From assembly GCF_030317115.1 (NCBI RefSeq), contig NZ_JASZYF010000001.1, forward strand, positions 186,001-250,000: a stretch of 64,000 nt of DNA. The letters are read 5' to 3'. This document shows, in pieces, positions 8,987 through 18,053 of the stretch (position 1 is its first letter; the number at the start of each line of letters is the position of its first letter). This stretch comes from Variovorax gracilis (GTDB lineage: Bacteria > Pseudomonadota > Gammaproteobacteria > Burkholderiales > Burkholderiaceae_C). The translations under genes were made by a program, and so were the position numbers. Below the pieces are notes generated by a model, which had not been told where the DNA came from, did no database searches, and saw only the letters and a program-made list of their open reading frames with translations.

Positions 8987-9850
8987 TCACGAGTGGAAAT
9001 GCCGCGTGACTGCGTCGGCGTCGAAGCGGCCTTCGATGAACAACGGCTTGACGCGGTTCACCTGGAAGATTCGCAGCAGGGCATCGCGGCGCTGCTGGTG
9101 GGCCATCAGCCACTTTTCGCGCAGGGCCGGACGCCACCACAGCAGCCGCGTGACGCCGCTTTCCGGGTCCGTCACTTGCACCAGGCCGCGCCGTGCGCTC
9201 AGGCCGAACTCCAGTGGGTCCCACAGCACCACCGGCACCAGGTCGTGGTGCGCCATCGTGGCCAACGTGGCCTCGACCTCCGGCAGCGGCAGGTGGAAGT
9301 CCGAGACCAGGAACACCAGCGATCGCTGCCGGCCCAGGTAGCGGTGGGCCGCCAGCAGCCCATGAGCCGATCGGCCCTGGAGATGCAACGACCGAAGCGA
9401 CTGGGCCAGTTCGCGCCCCATGCCGCGCACGCGCGTCGACGGCAACAGCACATCCTCGCGCACCACGCTGTCGCAGCCGACGAAGCCGAAGCTGTCGCCG
9501 GTGCGCCAGGCCGACCAGGCCAGGCTGTCGACGAAGTCCGCCAGCACATCGAGCTTGCGGCGCGTGCCGTCGAACCCCATCGAGGCCGACAGGTCCGCCA
9601 CCATGACGACCGGAATCGCCTTGCGCTGGCTGTAGACCCGCACGATCCAGTTGCCGAACGGATCGCGCAGGCTCGCGTGCAGGTCGAGCCGGCGCGGGTC
9701 AGGCGCGTCGAGCAATGCCGCATGGCCGCGAAACTCGAAGCCGCTGTCGCCGCGCGAACTGCGGTGATGGCCCGGGAAATGGCCCAGCGCCGGCGACTCG
9801 ATCCGGTAGTGCAGTTCCTGCACGGTGCGAAGACTGGGGGCGAGTTCCAT
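8987..9850 (-). CDS. mxaS: MxaS-like DUF58/VWA protein
   Basis: 287 residues of the DUF58 family. The conserved segment around RVYSQRKAIPVVMVADLSASMGF contains a MIDAS-like D86-L-S88-A-S90. DUF58 proteins are encoded beside MoxR AAA+ ATPases and are thought to act as adaptors for them. The start codon directly abuts the mxaR stop (0 bp), which supports co-translation. No membrane helix or signal peptide is evident, so it should be cytoplasmic. Confidence 0.87.
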   Translation of the reverse strand: MELAPSLRTVQELHYRIESPALGHFPGHHRSSRGDSGFEFRGHAALLDAPDPRRLDLHASLRDPFGNWIVRVYSQRKAIPVVMVADLSASMGFDGTRRKLDVLADFVDSLAWSAWRTGDSFGFVGCDSVVREDVLLPSTRVRGMGRELAQSLRSLHLQGRSAHGLLAAHRYLGRQRSLVFLVSDFHLPLPEVEATLATMAHHDLVPVVLWDPLEFGLSARRGLVQVTDPESGVTRLLWWRPALREKWLMAHQQRRDALLRIFQVNRVKPLFIEGRFDADAVTRHFHS

Positions 9851-10873
9851 CTACGGTGCCGCTACGCTGGACAGGATGCCGCTCATCAGCCGCGCCGAGA
9901 TCTCGTGGCGGCGCATCTCGTACACCGGCTGGTAGCACAGCCGGTGCGCGATGGTCTCGACGAAGACGGCCTGGACATCCTTGGGCGTCACGTACTCGCG
10001 GCCGTCGAGCCAGGCCGCCACGCGAGCCGCGCGCAGCAACAGGCTCATGCCGCGCGGACTGGCACCGGCAAGCATCAGGTGGGCGGTGTCCAGGTCCGAC
10101 AGCCGCACGCCGTAGTCGGCGGGCGCAGCGGTCGCGCGCCACAGGTCCATCGCATAGGCCTGCAAGGCTTCGGACGCCTGCACGCCGCGCTGGATCAGTT
10201 CCGACACCTGGTTCAGCTCCTGGTAGGCCACCAGCCCGCCGGCCAGCGCGCCGACCAGCCGATCCGTATCGTGAAAGCGCGGGTCGGTCATCAACTCGCG
10301 TCGTTCGGCATCGGTCGCGGGCGCGTCGATGGTCACTTCGAGCATGAAGCGATCGCGCGCCGCCGCCGAGATCTCGAAAGTCTCTTCGCGCTCCACCCTG
10401 TTGCGGTCGGCAAACACGACGAGATGCGGGAAGCGGAACTCGCGATTGAACGCCGCCACGCTGCGCTCCGCCATCACGCGCAGCAGCAGCGAATGCACCT
10501 GCGGGCGCGCGCGGTTGATCTCGTTGAAGAAGAAGACCGCCAGGCTCTCGCCGTGCTGGATCAGGGGCCCGCGCTCGACCGCCGGCTTGCCCTCGGCGCT
10601 GATGTAGGTGTAATAGATGAGGTCGTTGGGCATCAGGTCGATGGTCCCTTCGATGCGCCCGAAGTCGCCGCCCAGCACCTGCGCGAAGGCCCGCAGGAGC
10701 GTCGTCTTGCCGACCCCTACATCGCCCTGCAGCAGCACGTGGCCGCGCGCGAAGACGGCCGTGTTGATGAGGCGGATCGTCCGCGCCTGGCCGATCACCG
10801 CCTTGGCGACCTCGCCCTCGAGCATCAACGCCCGCTGGCGCCAGTCGCTCATCACCCCATCGTCTCGATTCAT
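9851..10873 (-). CDS. mxaR: MxaR, MoxR-family AAA+ ATPase
   Basis: 340 residues. The Walker A motif GDVGVGKTTLL lies near residues 50-60, Walker B with the FFFNEINRA signature near 110, and sensor regions follow (FADRNR; SPRGMSLLLRAARVAA). MoxR ATPases work with VWA proteins as metal-insertion or folding machines; mxaR is the founding type, needed for active methanol dehydrogenase. A good Shine-Dalgarno sequence (GGAGG) precedes ATG 10873. The gene follows the Bug-type binding protein by only 22 bp, so the mxa genes look like the distal part of the PQQ/ABC operon. Confidence 0.92.
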   Translation of the reverse strand: MNRDDGVMSDWRQRALMLEGEVAKAVIGQARTIRLINTAVFARGHVLLQGDVGVGKTTLLRAFAQVLGGDFGRIEGTIDLMPNDLIYYTYISAEGKPAVERGPLIQHGESLAVFFFNEINRARPQVHSLLLRVMAERSVAAFNREFRFPHLVVFADRNRVEREETFEISAAARDRFMLEVTIDAPATDAERRELMTDPRFHDTDRLVGALAGGLVAYQELNQVSELIQRGVQASEALQAYAMDLWRATAAPADYGVRLSDLDTAHLMLAGASPRGMSLLLRAARVAAWLDGREYVTPKDVQAVFVETIAHRLCYQPVYEMRRHEISARLMSGILSSVAAP

Positions 10874-10895
10874 CCGGAACCTCCGTGTCAGGGCT

Positions 10896-11888
10896 TCAGC
10901 CGCCCGCGCCCCGCGAACCCTTCATCCGCTCGACCGACGCACGCTCCTTGGCGTACTCCTCCCGGCAGGCCCGCGCGTAGTCCTCCGGGCCGAGGTAGGT
11001 GACCTCCTGGTCGTACCTCGCCAGGTCCTCGACGAAGCGCGGGTCGAACAGCGCCTTCTTGAAGGCGTCGTGCAGCACGGCCAGCACGTCCGGCGGCAAG
11101 CCGCGCGGACCGGCCAGCCCGTAGGGCGACATCGCCACGATGTCGAAGCCCGACTCGCGCAAGGTCGGCACCTTCGGCCAGCGCGGCGAGCGCTGCGCCC
11201 CGAAGGTCGCGAGCAGCCGCAATCGGCCCGCATCGACCTCCGGCGCGAAGCCCGAGGAATTGACGCCCGCCATCACCTGGCCCGACTCGACCGCCAGGGT
11301 CAGCTCGGAGGTGCCTTTGTAAGGCACGTGGATGTAGCGCAGCCCGCGCTCGGTGAACAGCGCTTCGAGCACGAGATGCGGCGTGGTGCCGACGCCATTG
11401 GTGGCGATGCTCAGTTCGCCCGGCCGCGCGCGTGCGAAGTCGAACAACTGGCCGAGCGCGCGCATCGGGCTGGCCGCACGCACCAGCACCCCGAAGGTGA
11501 CGCCCGAGATCTGGATGATCGGCGTGACGTCCCGCACCGGGTCCCACAGCACCTTCTGCATGAAGGGAGCGCGAAACACCGGCTGCGGCATCTGTGCGAT
11601 CGTGTAGCCATTGGGCTCGGCCTGCTGCAGCACGGGCATCGCCAGCGTGCCGCCCGCGCCGGGGCGGTTCGCGACGATCACGGGCTGGCCCAGCGCGGGT
11701 GCCGCCAGCTCGGCCAGGAGCCGCAACGACAGGTCGGTCGCGCCGCCGGCCGCCCAGGGCACCCACATCATGATCGGCCGGGTGGGAAAAGCGTCGCTCG
11801 CCAACGCGCGCGGAACGTGCGCCAGAGGCCCCGCCGTCAGCGCCAGCGCGGCGGCGCGTTCCAGCCAACGTCGGCGCCCGGCGTTCAT
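10896..11888 (-). CDS. Orphan Bug/TctC-family periplasmic solute-binding protein
   Basis: 330 residues with an arginine-rich signal peptide, then the Bug fold: FPTRPIMMWVPWAAGGATDL near the N terminus, the NRPGAGGTLA motif, ATNGVGTTPHL, IHVPYKGTSE and the C-terminal PPDVLAVLHDAFKKAL. Such proteins normally feed tripartite tricarboxylate transporters or act as extracytoplasmic sensors. No tctA or tctB membrane gene is present. Instead it overlaps the ABC permease stop as ATGA and is followed by mxaR, so it is translationally coupled to the PQQ-type ABC set. Its ligand and its reason for being there are unknown. Confidence 0.9.
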   Translation of the reverse strand: MNAGRRRWLERAAALALTAGPLAHVPRALASDAFPTRPIMMWVPWAAGGATDLSLRLLAELAAPALGQPVIVANRPGAGGTLAMPVLQQAEPNGYTIAQMPQPVFRAPFMQKVLWDPVRDVTPIIQISGVTFGVLVRAASPMRALGQLFDFARARPGELSIATNGVGTTPHLVLEALFTERGLRYIHVPYKGTSELTLAVESGQVMAGVNSSGFAPEVDAGRLRLLATFGAQRSPRWPKVPTLRESGFDIVAMSPYGLAGPRGLPPDVLAVLHDAFKKALFDPRFVEDLARYDQEVTYLGPEDYARACREEYAKERASVERMKGSRGAGG

Positions 11889-12766
11889 GGCGGGCCTCCG
11901 CCACGCTTCGTCAACCCGCCGAAGCCGCGCTGCGGGTCGTAGCCCCAGCAGGCCAGCACGAAGAACACCACCAGGCACCCCAGCACGATCCAGGGCGCCT
12001 CTCCCGGGTCCTTGCCATACAGCGCGAACCGGATCCATTCGACGGCGTGCGTGAACGGGTTGAAGCGGGCCAGTTGATAGACCCACTCGGCGCCCGACTC
12101 CCTCAGCTTCCACAGCGGATAAAGCGCAGTGGACATGAAGTACATCGGGAAGATCACGAAGTTCATCGTGCCCGCAAAGTTCTCGAGCTGCTTGATGTGC
12201 ACCGACAGCAGCAGTCCCAGCGCTCCGAGCATCAGCGCCCCGCAGACCAGCGCCAGCAAGGCATGCAGCGCGCCCAGCGAGAGCAGCGGCAGGTCGGTGC
12301 CGATGAGGGTCGCCACGATCACGAAAGCCAGCGCCTGCAGCACCGACAGCAGCGCAGTCGCGCAGAGCTTGCAGAACAGCAGCCATGCGCGCGGCAGGGG
12401 CGCGGTGAGCAGAAGCCGCATCAGGCCCATCTCGCGGTCGTAGACCATCGCCAGCGACGACTGCATGCCGTTGAACAGCAGCACCATTCCCACCAGCCCC
12501 GGGGCGATGTAGACGTCGTAGGGGATGTAGGTGTCGTAAGGCTCCACGATCGCGACGCCGAACACGTTGCGAAAGCCGGCCGCGAACACCGCCAGCCACA
12601 GCAGCGGACGCACCAGCGCCGACACCAGCCGGCCAGTCTGCTGCGAGAACTTGAGCAGTTCGCGCATGACGATCGCCTGCATGGCCTGCAGCGCGTGCGT
12701 GACCCCGCGGCGCGGTGCGAGTTCAGCCGTGCCGGTGTCGACGGGAATCAACGCGTCGTCTTGCAT
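11885..12766 (-). CDS. ABC-2-type permease of the PQQ-associated transporter
   Basis: 293 residues with about six hydrophobic helices (RPLLWLAVFAAGF; APGLVGMVLLF; ALLSVLQALAFVIVATLIG; ALLALVCGALMLGALGLLL; FVIFPMYFMSTALYPL; IVLGCLVVFFVLACWG). The signature is that of ABC-2 exporters found with PQQ-dependent alcohol dehydrogenases (the ped/exa-type sets of pseudomonads). It pairs with the ATPase at 14951-15736. The cargo is unknown for the family. The gene begins inside the end of the binding-protein gene (19-bp overlap) and ends as ATGA with the Bug gene. Confidence 0.88.
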   Translation of the reverse strand: MQDDALIPVDTGTAELAPRRGVTHALQAMQAIVMRELLKFSQQTGRLVSALVRPLLWLAVFAAGFRNVFGVAIVEPYDTYIPYDVYIAPGLVGMVLLFNGMQSSLAMVYDREMGLMRLLLTAPLPRAWLLFCKLCATALLSVLQALAFVIVATLIGTDLPLLSLGALHALLALVCGALMLGALGLLLSVHIKQLENFAGTMNFVIFPMYFMSTALYPLWKLRESGAEWVYQLARFNPFTHAVEWIRFALYGKDPGEAPWIVLGCLVVFFVLACWGYDPQRGFGGLTKRGGGPP

Positions 12767-13926
12767 CGCTTCTCCGGGGCGTCCGCGCCCAGTGTGTCCA
12801 GCACGTTGGTCGGGTGCAGCAGGCCCTCCACCGGCGCCTGCGAGATCACGCCCTGCCCGTCGGTAAGCAGCAGGGTCTGGCGCAACTGCCCGTCCCAGGG
12901 ACGAAAGCTCAGGCTCGTCCCCTTGGAGCCGTCGAGCGGCGTCTTGGCGAGCGCCTGCGCCCACGCTGCGGCGGGCCCCTTCGGTGCCGCGATGGCGGCC
13001 GCGACCAGCGCCTTGCCCGCCATCCACGCCGCCCAGTCGCTGGCGGTCATGGGCCGGCCGGCCGCCTTGGCGAAGCGGCGCGCCACCTGCGGCGCGCCGT
13101 AGCGCTCGAACTGCGCATGCCACGCCACCGCCACCAGCCCCGCATCCCCCACCACCGGACGAGGCAACACGGTCCGGTACGGCAGGCTGCGTGCGAACTC
13201 GCCGTCGCTGTCGACCACCCAGACCGCGTCGTAGGTGGTGCCCGCCGTCAGCAGCAGCGGATTGGCCAGGTCGCGCTCGCGCGGATCGCCAGAGAGCTTG
13301 AAGGGCTTGCTGGCCACCACCTGCAAGCCGTAGCGCTTGATCGAGGCCTGCGCCGTCGCGGCCCGCGCCTGGTCCTCCGCACTCGGGCCGATCAGCAGGA
13401 GCAGCTTGCTCCATTTGCGCGACACCAGCGTCTGCGCCAGTGCGTCGGAGCGCATGCGCTCGCTCGGGATGATGTGGAACAGGCGCGCCCGGCAGTCCTG
13501 CTCTCGCAGCCGGTCGGCCGCATCGCCGATGTTGATCACCGGCAGCTTCACGGCATCGGCCACGGCCAGCGTCCAATCGGCAGGAAGGTCCGTGACCAGC
13601 ACGGCGGCGCCCGCCTTCTCGGCCGCCTGCGCGGCGGCACGCGCCGTCTCCGGCGAGGCGGCCGATTGCTTCGTCAGCGCCACGGCCGCATCGACCGCCT
13701 GCAGCTCGAACTGCCCTTCGTCCAGCGCGACGTCCAGCCCGTCGCTCGCCGGGCCGCCTGGGTGGCCGAGGAACTGGCGCTCGAGGCGCGAGCGCTCCAG
13801 CCGGGCGTCGGGGTCGGGGACCATCAGGGTCGCCTTCAATGGGGTGGTTGCGCCCGCCACCTGTCCGGTCGACGTCGACGCCGCCAGCAGCAGCGAAACG
13901 CCGGCGAGGCAGGTGGCTCCCTTCAT
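12748..13926 (-). CDS. PQQ-associated ABC transporter substrate-binding protein
   Basis: 392 residues with a signal peptide and a type I periplasmic binding-protein fold (AAEKAGAAVLVTDLP; KLPVINIGDAADRLRE; KWSKLLLLIGPS; DAVWVVDSDGEFAR; AWMAGKALVAAAI). It corresponds to the binding protein recurrently found with PQQ-dependent alcohol dehydrogenase systems. An ABC-2 exporter does not normally need such a protein, so it may sense a periplasmic compound or assist release. It overlaps the YVTN gene by 4 bp (ATGA) and the permease gene by 19 bp. Confidence 0.85.
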   Translation of the reverse strand: MKGATCLAGVSLLLAASTSTGQVAGATTPLKATLMVPDPDARLERSRLERQFLGHPGGPASDGLDVALDEGQFELQAVDAAVALTKQSAASPETARAAAQAAEKAGAAVLVTDLPADWTLAVADAVKLPVINIGDAADRLREQDCRARLFHIIPSERMRSDALAQTLVSRKWSKLLLLIGPSAEDQARAATAQASIKRYGLQVVASKPFKLSGDPRERDLANPLLLTAGTTYDAVWVVDSDGEFARSLPYRTVLPRPVVGDAGLVAVAWHAQFERYGAPQVARRFAKAAGRPMTASDWAAWMAGKALVAAAIAAPKGPAAAWAQALAKTPLDGSKGTSLSFRPWDGQLRQTLLLTDGQGVISQAPVEGLLHPTNVLDTLGADAPEKRCKTTR

Positions 13927-14912
13927 TCGACCACCACCAGGCCGTAGGGCACCCGGCCGACCGGGATGCTCTTGATCGGCTTGGCCGCCGCGACATCGAC
14001 CACGGTGACGTCGTCGCTCAAGCCGTTGACCACGTAGAGCCGTGCCTCGGCCTTGTCGAGCGTGACGTTCCACGCGCGCTTGCCCACCAGCACGAGATTC
14101 GTGACCTTGCGTTGCGGCACGTCCACGAAAGCGACGTGATTGGCCCGGCCCAGCGCCACGAAGGCGCGCTTGCCGTCGCGCGACATCTGGATGCCGACCG
14201 GCGTGATGTCCTCGCTGCGCGCGCCCTTCACCTCGAACTTCAGGCTGCCGACAACGGCACGCGTGGCGGTGTCGATGATGCTCACGGTGGCGTCGAGTTC
14301 GTTGGTGACCCACAGCTCCTTGCCATCGGGCGTGAAGGCCATGCGACGTGGCCGCTTGCCAACTTTCACGTTCTTGACGATGGAAGCGCTGGCGACGTCG
14401 ATCACGTGCACGAGGCTTGCAACCTCGGAGGTCACGTACAGCGTCTTGCCGTCCGCGCTGACCTTCACACCTTCGGGTTCTTTGCCGACCTTGATCGACT
14501 TGAGCACCTTGCCGTTCGACGCGTCGATGAAGCTGACCGCGCCTTCGTCCTCGTTGGACACATAGATGGTCTTGCCGTCCGGCGACAGGTCGAAGGCCTC
14601 GGGCTCGTCGCCCAGCGGAACGCGACGCACCGACTTGCCCGTCGCCGGGTCGATCACGTCGGCGGCGTTCGACTCGGTGCAGGCGAGCATGATGAGGCGA
14701 TCCGGCATGAGCTGGATGTGGCGCCCCCGCTTGCACGTTGGGATGGTGCCCTTGACGCTGAGCGTAGCCAGGTCGATCAGCGTGACCGACGGGTCCTTCT
14801 CGCTCGATACATAGGCGGTGCCCTGCGCCAACGCAGCCGCACCGAGGCACATGCCCAGCACGGCCGCGACCGAGCACGCGGCGCCCTTCAGGACCCTGGC
14901 AACTTCACTCAT
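13923..14912 (-). CDS. PQQ-associated YVTN beta-propeller periplasmic protein
   Basis: 329 residues: a signal peptide (cleavage near ALA-Q), then seven propeller repeats with YVSNE, LYVTSE and LWVTNE strands and PDGK turns typical of YVTN proteins. This protein type is a regular partner of PQQ-dependent alcohol dehydrogenase ABC sets; a structural or substrate-chaperoning role in the periplasm is assumed. A strong Shine-Dalgarno (AAGGAGACAACGAG) precedes ATG 14912, which suggests high translation. The gap to the ATPase gene is 38 bp. Confidence 0.9.
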   Translation of the reverse strand: MSEVARVLKGAACSVAAVLGMCLGAAALAQGTAYVSSEKDPSVTLIDLATLSVKGTIPTCKRGRHIQLMPDRLIMLACTESNAADVIDPATGKSVRRVPLGDEPEAFDLSPDGKTIYVSNEDEGAVSFIDASNGKVLKSIKVGKEPEGVKVSADGKTLYVTSEVASLVHVIDVASASIVKNVKVGKRPRRMAFTPDGKELWVTNELDATVSIIDTATRAVVGSLKFEVKGARSEDITPVGIQMSRDGKRAFVALGRANHVAFVDVPQRKVTNLVLVGKRAWNVTLDKAEARLYVVNGLSDDVTVVDVAAAKPIKSIPVGRVPYGLVVVE

Positions 14913-14950
14913 CTCGTTGTCTCCTTCTTGGTTTGATTCAGCATTGCGGT

Positions 14951-15736
14951 TCAACTCGTGCGCGCGATGAAGCCCTCCTCCAGCGTGGGTTGTCCCAGCG
15001 CTTGCGTCACCTGGGCCGGCGTGCCGTCGGCCAGCAGCTCGCCGTGGTGCAGCACGAGGACGCGATCGGCGCCTTCGGCTTCTTCCACCCGGTGCGTGGC
15101 CCACAGCACGCAGACGCCGCGCTCCTTCACGTTCGCATGCAGCGCGCGCATCAGGTCCTGGCGCGACCGGGGGTCCAGGCCCACCGTCGCTTCATCCATC
15201 AGCAGCACGGAGGGTCGATGCAGCAAGGCGCGCACAAGTTCCACCTTGCGCCGATTGCCGCCGGACAGCTCGCGCACCCTGCGGTCGAGGTCGGCGTCGA
15301 TGCCGAGCTGGGCGCATCCAGCTTCGATGCGCTGTGCCGCCAGGCGCCGCGGCAGGCCGTGCAGGTCGGCCTGGAACAGCAGGTTGCGACGGATGCTGAG
15401 ATCCAGGTCGAGTGACACCTGCTGGAACACGACGCCGATATGGCGCAACGCGGCTGTCGCGGAACGGTACAGCGAATGGCCCGCGACCTCGACTTCGCCT
15501 TCGTCAGCGGCGAACAGGCCGGTGAGCACCTGGAACAGGGTCGACTTTCCCGCGCCATTGGGCCCCAGCAGTGCCACGAACTGACCTGACGCCAAGGTCA
15601 GCGAGAGGCTCTTCAATGCGGCCCGCGTACCGTAGCGCTTCGTCAGGCCGGTGGTCCGCAGCATTGTCGATGGGAGCGTCTCTGGTGGCATGAATGCATT
15701 CGAGCAAGCAATACCCGCGCCCATCGGTTCATGCAT
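14951..15736 (-). CDS. ABC transporter ATP-binding protein, PQQ-associated
   Basis: 261 residues: Walker A GPNGAGKST, Q-loop FQQVSLD, ABC signature LSGGNRRK, Walker B VLLMDEATVGLD and the switch histidine in WATHR. It powers the ABC-2 permease encoded downstream. It is the first gene of the long minus-strand run that ends with mxaL. The start is uncertain. ATG 15736 has a weak GCAGGG upstream; ATG 15691 and ATG 15664 would give proteins starting closer to the conserved core (LRTTGLTKRYG). Confidence 0.9.
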   Translation of the reverse strand: MHEPMGAGIACSNAFMPPETLPSTMLRTTGLTKRYGTRAALKSLSLTLASGQFVALLGPNGAGKSTLFQVLTGLFAADEGEVEVAGHSLYRSATAALRHIGVVFQQVSLDLDLSIRRNLLFQADLHGLPRRLAAQRIEAGCAQLGIDADLDRRVRELSGGNRRKVELVRALLHRPSVLLMDEATVGLDPRSRQDLMRALHANVKERGVCVLWATHRVEEAEGADRVLVLHHGELLADGTPAQVTQALGQPTLEEGFIARTS

Positions 15737-16141
15737 GTGGTGGCCCTGCGTGCGTCATTGGTTTGATGGGGTCCCTCTGTCGGTGAAACACTCTGTGTCG
15801 AAAGTGGTTGCCACAATTTCGGCGCAGCACGCTTCGGAGGAATGCTCCGGTCTCCCTCGCGCCGGCGGCGACTCGAAGACATGCGTGCAATTGCCCTGCG
15901 CAAGCTCGAAATTCATTCCTTCCATGCAATCGCTCAATAGGGTTTCCCCTTAACGCAATACCGAAACCGGAGCACTCCAAGACGCGTTGGAAGTGTTGCC
16001 GCGACTCGCGATTTCAGGGTGTTCGAGCAGGCGCGCATCTTGCATTTAGTGCATTTGCCGGCTTCATTGCGTTGCGCGGCAGTCGCCCTTTCGGCGGGTC
16101 CGTGCGGGCGGCCTCTGATGAATCAGAACAAGGAGACTTCG
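15737..16141. promoter_or_regulatory. Divergent control region between the PQQ/mxa operon and xoxF
   Basis: About 400 bp without a convincing gene and visibly poorer in GC than its surroundings. It must hold the promoters for the minus-strand PQQ/mxa run and for xoxF. It contains a GTGAAACACT-led motif (15783-15800), an inverted pair GGTTTC/GAAACC (15941-15946 and 15963-15968), and a direct repeat TGCATTT at 16041 and 16050. I could not place a confident sigma-70 promoter by eye. Confidence 0.6.
15783..15800. promoter_or_regulatory. GTGAAACACT-type motif, copy 1
   Basis: GTGAAACACTCTGTGTCG lies just upstream of the ABC ATPase gene. Its first ten bases recur exactly at 36179, upstream of fhcB. 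Related CACTGTGTG/C cores are at 45358 and 52848, each in the same orientation relative to the downstream minus-strand gene. Candidate common operator; not demonstrated. Confidence 0.35.
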
Positions 16142-17965
16142 ATGCGAATTTCCGGGCATTTTCACGGGCGCCTCTGGCGTTATTCGGCTGCGGCGCTCCT
16201 CGCGATGCCAGCGTTGGCATTGGCCAATGCCGACGTCGAGAAGAATATCGCCAACTCGAAGAATTGGGCGATGCAGGCTGGGGACATGTACAACCAGCGC
16301 TACAGCAAGCTCAAGCAGATCAACACCGGCAACGTCGGCAAGATGCAGGTCGCGTGGACCTTCTCCACCGGCGTGCTGCGTGGGCATGAGGGCTCGCCGC
16401 TGGTCATCGACGGCAAGATGTACCTGCACTCGCCGTTCCCCAACAAGGTCTTCGCGCTCGATCTCGACACGCAGAAGATCCTGTGGAAGTACGAGCCCAA
16501 GCAGGACCCGGCGGTGATCCCGCAGATGTGCTGCGACACGGTGTACCGCGGCCTCGCGTATGCCGAGGGCAAGGTCTTCCTGCAGCAGGCTGACAGCAAC
16601 CTCGTCGCGCTCGATGCCAAGACCGGCAAGGTCGTCTGGACCGTGAAGAACGGGGACCCGAAGCTGGGCGCCGTCAACACCAATGCGCCGCACGTCTTCA
16701 AGGACAAGGTCATCACCGGCATCAGCGGCGGCGAGTGGGGCGTGCGCGGCTTCCTCGCGGCCTACGACATCAACACCGGCAAGCCGGTCTGGAAGGCCTT
16801 CAGCACCGGGCCGGACGAAGAAATGCTGATGGACCCGGAAAAGACGATGACCTGGACCGACGGCAAGATGGCCCCCGTCGGCAAGGACTCTTCCCTGAAG
16901 ACTTGGAAGGGTGACCAGTGGAAGCTCGGCGGCGGCACCACCTGGGGCTGGTACAGCTACGACAAGAACCTGAACCTGCTCTACTACGGCACGGGCAACC
17001 CGTCGACCTGGAACCCGTCGCAACGCCCCGGCGACAACAAGTGGTCCATGACCATCTTCGCGCGCGACGTCGACACCGGCATGGCCAAGTGGGCCTACCA
17101 GATGACCCCCTTCGACGAGTGGGACTTCGACGGCATCAACGAGATGATCCTGGCCGACATCGACGTCAAGGGCAAGCCCACCAAGGCGCTCGTGCATTTC
17201 GACCGCAACGGCTTCGGCTACACGCTGGACCGCGTGACCGGCGCGCTGCTGGTCGCCGAGAAGTACGACCCCAAGGTGAACTGGGCCACGAACGTCGACA
17301 TGAAGACCGGCCGTCCGCAAGTAGTGTCGAAGTACTCCACCGCGCAGAACGGACCCGACGTCAACAGCAAGGGCATCTGCCCGGCAGCTCTGGGCTCCAA
17401 GGACCAGCAGCCGGCGTCCTTCGATCCGGAGACCAAGCTCTTCTACGTGCCGACCAACCACGTCTGCATGGACTATGAGCCGTTCAAGGTCGAATACACC
17501 GCCGGCCAACCCTACGTAGGCGCCACGCTCTCCATGTACCCGGCACCGGGCAGCCATGGCGGCATGGGCAACTACATCACCTGGAACGCCGGCACCGGCA
17601 AGATCGTGCAGAGCCATCCCGAGAAGTTCTCGGTCTGGAGCGGCGCGCTCAACACGGCGGGTGGCCTGTCCTGCTACGGCACGCTCGAGGGCTACATGAA
17701 GTGCGTGGACAAGAAGAACATCAACAAGGAACTCTTCAAGTTCAAGACGCCCTCCGGCATCATCGGCAACGTGTTCACCTACGAGCACAAGGGCAAGCAG
17801 TACATCGGCGTGTTCTCGGGCATCGGCGGCTGGGCTGGCATCGGCATGGCGGCGGGTCTCGAAAAGGACCAGGATGGCCTGGGCGCCGTGGGCGGCTACA
17901 AAGAGCTCAACCAGTACACCGAACTCGGGGGCTCCCTGACCGTGTTCGCGCTGCCGGGCAACTGA
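16142..17965 (+). CDS. xoxF: XoxF, lanthanide-dependent PQQ methanol dehydrogenase
   Basis: 607 residues. A signal peptide ends near ALA-N, and the eight-bladed quinoprotein propeller follows. Adjacent cysteines C130-C131, which form the unusual ring disulfide over PQQ, are present. The active-site segment DEWDFDG has the catalytic D328 and, two residues later, D330; the second Asp is the XoxF hallmark that ligates the lanthanide, where calcium-type MxaF has Ala. It oxidises methanol to formaldehyde or formate in the periplasm. ATG 16142 was chosen over a longer frame because an AAGGAG box sits 6 bp upstream and the signal peptide then starts correctly. xoxG and xoxJ follow. The XoxF clade is not assigned. 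Confidence 0.96.
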   Translation: MRISGHFHGRLWRYSAAALLAMPALALANADVEKNIANSKNWAMQAGDMYNQRYSKLKQINTGNVGKMQVAWTFSTGVLRGHEGSPLVIDGKMYLHSPFPNKVFALDLDTQKILWKYEPKQDPAVIPQMCCDTVYRGLAYAEGKVFLQQADSNLVALDAKTGKVVWTVKNGDPKLGAVNTNAPHVFKDKVITGISGGEWGVRGFLAAYDINTGKPVWKAFSTGPDEEMLMDPEKTMTWTDGKMAPVGKDSSLKTWKGDQWKLGGGTTWGWYSYDKNLNLLYYGTGNPSTWNPSQRPGDNKWSMTIFARDVDTGMAKWAYQMTPFDEWDFDGINEMILADIDVKGKPTKALVHFDRNGFGYTLDRVTGALLVAEKYDPKVNWATNVDMKTGRPQVVSKYSTAQNGPDVNSKGICPAALGSKDQQPASFDPETKLFYVPTNHVCMDYEPFKVEYTAGQPYVGATLSMYPAPGSHGGMGNYITWNAGTGKIVQSHPEKFSVWSGALNTAGGLSCYGTLEGYMKCVDKKNINKELFKFKTPSGIIGNVFTYEHKGKQYIGVFSGIGGWAGIGMAAGLEKDQDGLGAVGGYKELNQYTELGGSLTVFALPGN

Positions 17966-17989
17966 GCTTGAGGCCTCTGGCCAGATCCG

Positions 17990-18021
17990 GAGATGGCAGC
18001 CCAGCCAGGGGCTGCCATCTC
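17990..18021 (+). other. Perfect 12-bp stem-loop between xoxF and xoxG
   Basis: The arms GAGATGGCAGCC (17990-18001) and GGCTGCCATCTC (18010-18021) pair perfectly around an 8-nt loop. No T-run follows, so it is not a classic intrinsic terminator. It would protect the xoxF 3' end or attenuate readthrough and so lower xoxGJ expression relative to xoxF. Function inferred from position. Confidence 0.75.
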
Positions 18022-18053
18022 TTCATGCTGACGACAACAAGGATCTCGACATC

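Noticed and set aside
12047..13947. Plus-strand frames across the ABC permease and binding-protein genes
   Set aside because: Shadows: the minus strand holds clear family motifs and ATGA-coupled starts.
16114..16127. Inverted repeat TCTGAT-GA-ATCAGA before xoxF
   Set aside because: It lies immediately before the Shine-Dalgarno and the arms are short; it may be chance or a weak mRNA hairpin. Not strong enough to list as an operator.
16064..17788. Long minus-strand open frame inside xoxF
   Set aside because: Antisense shadow of xoxF; composition biased to Val, Ala and His, no domain, no Shine-Dalgarno.
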